A DNA stretch of 11,772 bases. Source: DASXHD01 sp038239005. Lineage in GTDB: Bacteria > Myxococcota_A > Polyangia > Polyangiales > Polyangiaceae. The notes beneath the pieces are model-generated. The model did no database searches. It was given only the letters and a program-made list of their open reading frames with translations, and was not told the DNA's origin. How positions within the stretch are numbered: the stretch's first letter is position 1; each line of letters starts with the position of its first letter. A program made the translations under genes and the position numbers. Positions 5,968 through 11,772 of the stretch are shown here, piece by piece. Where the stretch lies: positions 1 through 11,772 of the forward strand of contig JBBSFE010000160.1 of NCBI GenBank assembly GCA_038239005.1, given 5' to 3'.

Positions 5968-8900
5968 AAGAGACCAATCGCGAAGTTGAGCGCGCCGAAG
6001 TCTTCGTAGGCAACCTGGCGCGTCAGGTTGATGCCGTAGTCGAGGGCGATCGGGCCGACCGGAGTTTGCACGCGCACGCCCGTGCCGACTGCGGCGCGGA
6101 ACGTGATGCCGTTGCTGAACGGATACGTGGCGTCCTGCCAGAGATTGCCCGTGTCGAAGAAGACGACAGTCTCGAGCGGGCCCGTCACGGGGATGCGAAG
6201 CTCGGCGCGCGGATTCACCATCAAGTTGCCGCCGCGGATGGCGACTTGCGTCGCGGTGAGCTTGCCGAGATTGATTTTATCGACGGCGTCTTGCGGGAGC
6301 ATGCTGTCTTGCTGATAGCTGCGCAGCGAATCGATCCCGCCCATGAAGAAGAAGCGATCGGGGTAGGTCGTCGAGTTTTCGGTGAGCTGAATGATGCTGC
6401 CGACGCGGAGCGTCGCTGCGAAAATGATTTTCTTGTAAAACGGCAGCGGGAAATATCCCGAGAGCGTTCCCGAGAATTTCAAGAAATGCCCGGGCGCAGG
6501 TGACGAGACCTCGGCTTGTGGACGCGTCCCCCCGTCGAGCCCACCGACGCTCGCGCACGTGAGGCACCGCGTGTAGGTGCTCGACTCCGCCGGCGGGAGC
6601 CCGATCGGAAACCAGTCGACGTGCTCGGTGGCGAAGCTCAAGAACGTGCCCTTGTGCGCGTTGAACGAGTTGTCGCGTCGATCGTAGGTCCACAAAAGAC
6701 GCTGCGAGAAAACGGTGCTTTGCCCATTGGGCGCGCGGAGAAGCCGCTGCACGTCGAGGTCGCTCGTCGCGGCGACTTGCGCGGGCGTCTGATTGTTGAA
6801 GACGTTGAGGTTGTTGTACTCGAAGCTCCCCGTGAGCGAAAACGCGTGCTGGTGCGCGGGGCGGAAGAAGAGCGTCGGGATGAACGCCGCTTTGCCGATG
6901 ATGAAGTAGCGCTCGACGTCTTGCAGATAAACGGCATCGAGGTTCGCGCGCCATTTCGCACCCAGGCCGATGTCCGGCAGACCTAGCGAGAGCGTGAGCC
7001 GATACGCGATGCGATCGCCGACGCTTAGCCGCTGGAAGTTTTGGAGAATCGTGGTGTCCGAGATCAAGAAATCCGGCAAGTACGACACGCGCGCGCGGAA
7101 TATCACGCTCACCGCGTTTCCGAAGAGGTTCGTGTAGCCGTACTCGAGTGAGCCGCGCGCGCCTTCACCTGTCGAAAACCCGAGCGACGGCTCGATGTAT
7201 TGCGTCGGCTTCTCGACGACCGTCACGATCACGGTTTTCTGCCGCTTCGGAACTTGCGCATCTTGCAGCACGACGCTCACGCTCGTGAAGACGTTGAGCG
7301 TCGCGACGCGCTCCTGCGTTTTTCGGACGTCGCTCGTGCGAAAGGGCTCGCCCACTTTGAGCGCGATGCGCCTGCGAATCACGGACTCGTTGGTGATCGA
7401 GTTTCCTTGCACGACGATCTGCTGGACCATCACGCGCTCGCCTTCGTTCACGTCGAAGCGCGCGCGCGCTTGCGTGTTGTCGAGCGAGCGCTCGATCTCG
7501 TACTTCACGTCGGCGTAGTAAAAGCCGTCTTCGCGGAGGCGCTCGAGCACGCGGCGCCGCGCTTCATCGACCTTGAGCGAGCTCACCGGTTTGCCGAGCT
7601 CGAGATCGGCGGCGTCGCCGAGCTCTTTTTGGCTCACTGATTTCGCCCCAAAAAAGGCCAGATCGTGAAGCGTCGTGCGCGGGCCGAGCTTGATCGGAAT
7701 CCGCAAGCGCACGACGGGCTCGCACTCGACTGCGTGCGCAGCGTCGGGCACGCACGTCATGCTGGCGTCGATCGGCGCGACCGGAAGTGGCAGACCCGCG
7801 CGATCGAACGTGCACGCCTCTGGAAGCGCTTGCGCAAACGGAATCGGATCACATCGCCCGGGTCCCGAGTGCGGCGAGCAGCGACGACGCAAGACTTGAA
7901 CGGGCCCGACGAGCGCGCTCAGGTACCCTTCGTTGCGATAGAGCTCCTGCACGTGGCTCACGCCTTTGTCGTACGTGTCGGGCACGAACGTGGAGCTCGG
8001 CTCGAGATCGATCGGCATCACGCGTGACCCGCTCCCGCCGCCGAGATCTTTGTCGACGACGCGCGGGTCAGGGTCGGCGATGAAATCTGCGCCGGGAAGA
8101 TCTTCATCGAGGAAGCTATCGAGCTCGCGACCAATCGCCGATGCCGAGCTCGGCCCGCCGCTGTCGAGGTTCTTGATGTCGATATCGCGGACACACGGAT
8201 ACTGGCGCGCAACGACGCCCACACGACGCCCCTCTTGGATGTGAAAGATCACGAATCGCGTCGCGTCGGTCGGCTTGCCGCGCACTTCGACGTTCACTTG
8301 CGCATCGAGAAACGCGCGCGCCGTGTAGTAGCGACGAAGTTTTTCCGCGAGGTGTTGTTCGCCAGTGTCGGGGTCGGTGTCGAGTCCGAGCGCGATGTTG
8401 AGCGCGTCGGCGTCGTAGTGCACGTTGCCGTCGAAGCGCGTTTGGTATCGAGAGCCGCTGTCGATTCGAACCCGCAGCGTGATGACCGGCCCCGTGGGAT
8501 ACGTCGCGATGACGACATCGTGTGCGATGGTCGCTTCGTAAAATCCAGCGGCACGCAACCGGCTTTGGAGGTCACCGTCGGCGCGAATCAGCGCGGTCTC
8601 GTCGACGCGATCGCCTTTGTCGACGTCGTAACCTTTGGTGTAGGGCTCGAGGTCCTCGGCTTTTGCGCCGAACGAATAAAACACACGACGCCCGACGATG
8701 CGCGGCGCGCCCGGGCTGACGTCGAGCAAGAGGAGCACGTGCGTTTGTGTGTCGGTCTGCCGCGTCGTCAAGCTGACTTGCGCCGCGGGATAGCCGTGCC
8801 GCTCGTAGAGAACCTCGACCTGACGCTTGTGCGTGGCGATGTCGCTGCCGACGAGCTCGCCGCCATCTTCGATTTGCGCCTCGCGAAGCACCTCTTCACG

Positions 8901-9338
8901 ATCAATCGCCCCGCGGTGCAGCTCCACGCGAAGCCCATCGACGATGCGACGCGGAATGCCGTGAACGCGAATGCGAACGCCATCGCCTTCTTCGAGGACG
9001 TTCACTTTTGCGTTTCCGTAGAGCCCCGATGCGAGCGTCTCGACGAGCGCGGTGCGTGCGACGTCCGCATGAAAGGTGTCGCCGATTTTGACGACATGGA
9101 GCGTGGGCGGCAAGACGTCGCCCCACGGATCTTCGTCTTGTACGATCTCGACGCCGCGCACCGGCTTTCCATCGTAAGCGCTCAAATCCGGCAGCGGCGT
9201 GGGCACGCGCGCCAACCCCGACGCGACGCGCGGCATTTCGGGAACGGGAAGCGGCGTGACGGTGGTGGGCGCACCCGCGCGCGCAACGCCACCCACCACG
9301 ATCGCGACAACGATGGCGAGACTCTTATTGAAACTCAA
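5964..9338 (-). CDS. Omp85-family outer-membrane assembly protein (BamA/TamA-like) with many POTRA units
   Basis: This 1124-residue protein should insert or assemble proteins in the outer membrane. The signal peptide is MSFNKSLAIVVAIVVGGVARA, with likely cleavage after ARA. About seven POTRA-like units follow, by my reading near 59-126, 131-208, 211-292, 297-368, 383-550 (interrupted by an insert), 553-632 and 636-708. Several end in the usual helix pattern, such as LREDGFYYADVKYEI. The barrel (about 712-1124) starts IEPSLGFSTGEG, has GGIDSLRSY (1000-1008) at the loop-6 motif position, and ends in Phe (ALNFAIGLF), a beta-signal. The start is TTG, the only initiator between an upstream in-frame stop and the signal peptide, overlapping tamB by 14 bases. 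Its position directly after tamB suggests a TamA role; the POTRA count is closer to or above BamA. Confidence 0.92.
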   Translation of the reverse strand: MSFNKSLAIVVAIVVGGVARAGAPTTVTPLPVPEMPRVASGLARVPTPLPDLSAYDGKPVRGVEIVQDEDPWGDVLPPTLHVVKIGDTFHADVARTALVETLASGLYGNAKVNVLEEGDGVRIRVHGIPRRIVDGLRVELHRGAIDREEVLREAQIEDGGELVGSDIATHKRQVEVLYERHGYPAAQVSLTTRQTDTQTHVLLLLDVSPGAPRIVGRRVFYSFGAKAEDLEPYTKGYDVDKGDRVDETALIRADGDLQSRLRAAGFYEATIAHDVVIATYPTGPVITLRVRIDSGSRYQTRFDGNVHYDADALNIALGLDTDPDTGEQHLAEKLRRYYTARAFLDAQVNVEVRGKPTDATRFVIFHIQEGRRVGVVARQYPCVRDIDIKNLDSGGPSSASAIGRELDSFLDEDLPGADFIADPDPRVVDKDLGGGSGSRVMPIDLEPSSTFVPDTYDKGVSHVQELYRNEGYLSALVGPVQVLRRRCSPHSGPGRCDPIPFAQALPEACTFDRAGLPLPVAPIDASMTCVPDAAHAVECEPVVRLRIPIKLGPRTTLHDLAFFGAKSVSQKELGDAADLELGKPVSSLKVDEARRRVLERLREDGFYYADVKYEIERSLDNTQARARFDVNEGERVMVQQIVVQGNSITNESVIRRRIALKVGEPFRTSDVRKTQERVATLNVFTSVSVVLQDAQVPKRQKTVIVTVVEKPTQYIEPSLGFSTGEGARGSLEYGYTNLFGNAVSVIFRARVSYLPDFLISDTTILQNFQRLSVGDRIAYRLTLSLGLPDIGLGAKWRANLDAVYLQDVERYFIIGKAAFIPTLFFRPAHQHAFSLTGSFEYNNLNVFNNQTPAQVAATSDLDVQRLLRAPNGQSTVFSQRLLWTYDRRDNSFNAHKGTFLSFATEHVDWFPIGLPPAESSTYTRCLTCASVGGLDGGTRPQAEVSSPAPGHFLKFSGTLSGYFPLPFYKKIIFAATLRVGSIIQLTENSTTYPDRFFFMGGIDSLRSYQQDSMLPQDAVDKINLGKLTATQVAIRGGNLMVNPRAELRIPVTGPLETVVFFDTGNLWQDATYPFSNGITFRAAVGTGVRVQTPVGPIALDYGINLTRQVAYEDFGALNFAIGLF

Positions 9339-11772
9339 CTCTCCACCGCAAGTCGACTCCGAGGTTCCCGACGGCGCTGGATGTTACGTCATTGTTCACG
9401 TTGTCGTACGAGCCTTCGACTCGGAAGTTTTTCCCGAGGCGCCACATGATGTTGGCGCGAAGCTCGCGATCTTCGGAGAGGCTCGTCGATACGTTTGCGC
9501 TCACGTCTTTCGTGATGCGTTTGCCGACCGTGACCGTTGGCTCGCTGCGCCCGGATTTCGGCGAGTACGCGCTGCCGAATTTGAAGTCGTCGATGACCGG
9601 CACGGCTTTCGTGACCGCGGTCGACGCGCCGCTAATCGCAGAGAGCGCCTCGAACGCGATGCTCGTGCCCAAGCTGCCTGCTTGAATCTGATCGGCCTCG
9701 GCGCGTGTGATGCCGATCGTCAAGAGCAGCACGATGTCTTCTTGAGAGAGGGCTGGCTCGCTGGTGAGCGCGATTTTCAAGTTGTCGGTGTCGCCGCTTG
9801 CGTGGAGCGTGATGCGCCACGTGGTGCCCGCCGTGCTCGACGAGCTCGACGTCGTTGCGCTCTGGCTCGAGGTGCGCCTGTATTCGGTCGTTGCTTGGAG
9901 GTCGACGTGGGCGGCGATGCGTGTGGCGTCGTCGAAGCGGATGATGCCTTGTTGAATGTCGAACACGCTCGTACCGAACGGCAGGCGCAGGTGCCCACCG
10001 GGAACCGCGTGCATCTCGCCGCGTATGCCAAAACGCTGATTGGTGCCGGTTACGAGGAGCGCGTTGTCGACTTGGATTTGTGTCTCGACCAAGTTGTTCT
10101 TGATGCGGAGCGGCGAGCGCGCGCGCACACGTAGATCGAGCGACACCGAATCTTGCGTGGGGTCGTAGGTCTCGACATCGGTGCGTTTCGCGGCTCCGAG
10201 CGAGCCGAGATCGCCTGCGAGGTTGATGGGCCGCGTGTAGTCGAGCGATGCGATCGCGATTTCGCCGCTCAAATGGGGCAGCTTTCGCTTGTCGACGCCG
10301 GAGTCGTCGATCGTGAGTGCGAGGTCTGCGTCGAGGCCTGCGCTGATGCCTTCGGCGGGTACGAATCGAATGTTGCGCGCGCCGAGTGTGAGCTCGACGT
10401 TGCCGAGCCCGAGATTTCGAATCGGCACGCGCCCGCCGAGTGTGAGTGTGCCGCCCGCGAACTTGGCGACACCGCGAACGACGCGCACTTCGGAAGCGTC
10501 AGCGCGGATGTCGACTTCGAGATCGTTCACCGGCGAAGGCAACCCGCGCACGAAGAGCTCGCTCGCACGAAGCTTCGCGTCGCCTTCGACCTGCGGATCC
10601 ACCGCGCGACCCGTGACGCGCACGGCTCCCGAGAGCGTTCCCGTTGCGCGATAGAGCTTCGGCACGACACCCGCGAGCACGGACAAATCGACGGGCGCGA
10701 GGTCGGCGCGAACATCGAGCGTGGGGTCGCCGAGCGGATCGCGAATGTTACCCTGCACCGTCACCGCACCGCCGACGCCGCTCGCCGCCGCGAGGTCGAG
10801 CACGAGTGGCGGAATGGTTGCGCGGTTGCCGCCGAGCACGATGGGCGCGCCGTCCGCGCGGAGCACGAGCTTCTTGCCTTCGTCGTCGATCGACAGCGAT
10901 CGCGGAATGAACTTCGCCGACGCGAGGCCGTACTCGCCTTGCTTGATGCGATCGATCTTGAAGTCGCCGGAGAGCTCGCCTTTGAGCTTCGCGAGCGAGC
11001 CTTCGGTCAATCCCGCGGCTTTGACGAGTGTTTCGAGTGCGAGCTTCTGGAGGCTGACGTCGCCCGAGACTTCCATTTGCTTCGCGCGCGACGCGGTGAG
11101 CTTGGCGATGTGCACTTGGCCGCCGAAGAGATCGCCCGAGACGACGTACGACCCGTGCGACGACGTGTCTTTGAGGTACGCCTCTTTGTCGAACGGCCCC
11201 GCGAGCGGCGCGCCGCAGTGAGTCTTCCCGATGATGTTTTGTTTTGCAGGAAGCTGCGTCATCGTCACGTGAAGCTTCGACGCCCCGAGGTCGGCGCTCC
11301 GCACATGCACGGGTGATACGTCGACGTCGGCGTCGGCGGTGAATGCGTCGAGGGTGCCGCCGATTTGCGCGAGACCCGAGAGCGTACCTTCGAGCTCGGG
11401 TGCGATCGAGCCGAGCGTTTGCAAACGCGAGAGTGGAACGCCCTCAAGCACGACGTTTCCGCGGAGCGTGCCGCCGGGGCGAATCGTTGCCGACCCGAGC
11501 AACGACCCGAACGTTGCGCCGTCTTTCTCGCGACGAACCTTGTGGAGCGTGAACGCGTGTACGTCGACGTCGGCGCCCGCGAAACCTGCCGCGCGATCAC
11601 GCCAGCGCAAATCGAGATCGGCGTCGCCGTCGTCGAATTTTTCGCCGAAGAGCTCCACCGCGGAAAGGTGGGGGCTCGAATGCAGCGAAATCGCGCCGCC
11701 GCCGCATTCGTCCTCTGCACCACCGAGCACGAAGTGGAGCGTGGTGTCGCCTGCGATGTCGGCGTCGATGCC
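9325..11772 (-). CDS. tamB: TamB-like (DUF490) translocation/assembly protein, N-terminus outside window
   Basis: The frame is open to the window edge, giving 815 residues of the C-terminal part; E. coli TamB has about 1260. Most of it is repeated short amphipathic beta-strands with Gly/Asp turns, as in the TamB beta-taco or groove. The conserved C-terminal DUF490 region (about residues 440-815, counted from the edge) includes LRLPFGTSVFDIQQGIIRFD, the segment LSQEDIVLLLTIGITRAEAD, and a terminal strand set (VTVGKRITKDVSANVSTSLS through GVDLRWRVEFQ). TamB spans the periplasm and works with TamA in barrel assembly and in lipid transport between membranes. A Ser/Thr-rich run (SSQSATTSSSSSTAGTT, nucleotides about 9823-9870) interrupts the conserved domain. 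The gene runs straight into the Omp85 gene with a 14-base overlap. Confidence 0.9.
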   Translation of the reverse strand, partial: GIDADIAGDTTLHFVLGGAEDECGGGAISLHSSPHLSAVELFGEKFDDGDADLDLRWRDRAAGFAGADVDVHAFTLHKVRREKDGATFGSLLGSATIRPGGTLRGNVVLEGVPLSRLQTLGSIAPELEGTLSGLAQIGGTLDAFTADADVDVSPVHVRSADLGASKLHVTMTQLPAKQNIIGKTHCGAPLAGPFDKEAYLKDTSSHGSYVVSGDLFGGQVHIAKLTASRAKQMEVSGDVSLQKLALETLVKAAGLTEGSLAKLKGELSGDFKIDRIKQGEYGLASAKFIPRSLSIDDEGKKLVLRADGAPIVLGGNRATIPPLVLDLAAASGVGGAVTVQGNIRDPLGDPTLDVRADLAPVDLSVLAGVVPKLYRATGTLSGAVRVTGRAVDPQVEGDAKLRASELFVRGLPSPVNDLEVDIRADASEVRVVRGVAKFAGGTLTLGGRVPIRNLGLGNVELTLGARNIRFVPAEGISAGLDADLALTIDDSGVDKRKLPHLSGEIAIASLDYTRPINLAGDLGSLGAAKRTDVETYDPTQDSVSLDLRVRARSPLRIKNNLVETQIQVDNALLVTGTNQRFGIRGEMHAVPGGHLRLPFGTSVFDIQQGIIRFDDATRIAAHVDLQATTEYRRTSSQSATTSSSSSTAGTTWRITLHASGDTDNLKIALTSEPALSQEDIVLLLTIGITRAEADQIQAGSLGTSIAFEALSAISGASTAVTKAVPVIDDFKFGSAYSPKSGRSEPTVTVGKRITKDVSANVSTSLSEDRELRANIMWRLGKNFRVEGSYDNVNNDVTSSAVGNLGVDLRWRVEFQ
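9341..9347 (-). promoter_or_regulatory. Ribosome binding site for the TTG-started Omp85 gene
   Basis: GGTGGAG on the minus strand, inside the last codons of the tamB-like gene, precedes the TTG at 9338. The spacing is short (four bases from GGTGG, two from GGAG), so initiation may lean on coupling to tamB translation. Confidence 0.45.

Noticed and set aside
8235..9449. Plus-strand frame of 404 residues opposite the Omp85 gene
   Set aside because: It spans across the Omp85/tamB junction in antisense, has Arg/Asp/Val-rich composition and no domain; the opposite strand carries conserved POTRA patterns.
9829..9873. Ser/Thr-rich stretch in TamB as a possible repeat or frameshift
   Set aside because: The frame stays intact with conserved DUF490 sequence on both sides; it is a low-complexity linker rather than a broken gene.
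10153..11316. Plus-strand frame of 387 residues opposite tamB
   Set aside because: It is an antisense shadow of a conserved beta-rich protein, with a repetitive Arg/Glu composition and no start signal.

Overview
The window is dense, high-GC DNA with almost no intergenic space. It suggests a Gram-negative bacterium with an outer membrane: an Omp85 barrel and a TamB-like protein sit side by side, and two proteins carry lipoprotein signals. The GC-rich codon use, the very large multi-POTRA Omp85 protein and the Tat/lipoprotein signals would fit a myxobacterium-like (Myxococcota) genome, but this is an inference from style and not a proven placement.

Region 1 (1-1136) is a complete IS630-family insertion sequence. 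Its DD35E transposase is intact, its 15-bp ends match at 13 of 15 positions, and it is flanked by a TA duplication within CTAG. Its insertion point coincides with the stop codon of the neighbouring gene. That gene keeps its stop, and the transposase takes its own stop from the duplicated target.

Region 2 (1133-5587, minus strand) is a four-gene, translationally coupled operon read from right to left. It encodes a TldD-type metallopeptidase with a twin-arginine lipoprotein signal, its leaderless TldE/PmbA-type partner, a cytoplasmic YfcE-like metallophosphoesterase, and a second metallophosphatase that is a predicted lipoprotein. All three junctions are 4-base start/stop overlaps. The transposase lies just downstream on the same strand.

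Region 3 (5605-5967, plus strand) is a single small membrane protein of the DUF962/Mpo1-like family. Its start codon is only 17 bp from that of tldD (divergent). Its stop codon overlaps the stop of the Omp85 gene (convergent).

Region 4 (5964-11772, minus strand) holds a TamB-like (DUF490) protein, whose N-terminus lies beyond the right edge, followed directly by a 1124-residue Omp85 protein that overlaps it and starts at TTG. Together they look like a translocation and assembly module (TAM): a periplasm-spanning beta-rich protein feeding an outer-membrane barrel. The Omp85 protein is unusual in having about seven POTRA-like units and a six-cysteine insert.

No rRNA, tRNA, CRISPR array, riboswitch or convincing terminator was seen. 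There is no gene-free stretch over 300 bases; the longest is the 52-bp leader between the transposase start and the upstream phosphatase stop.
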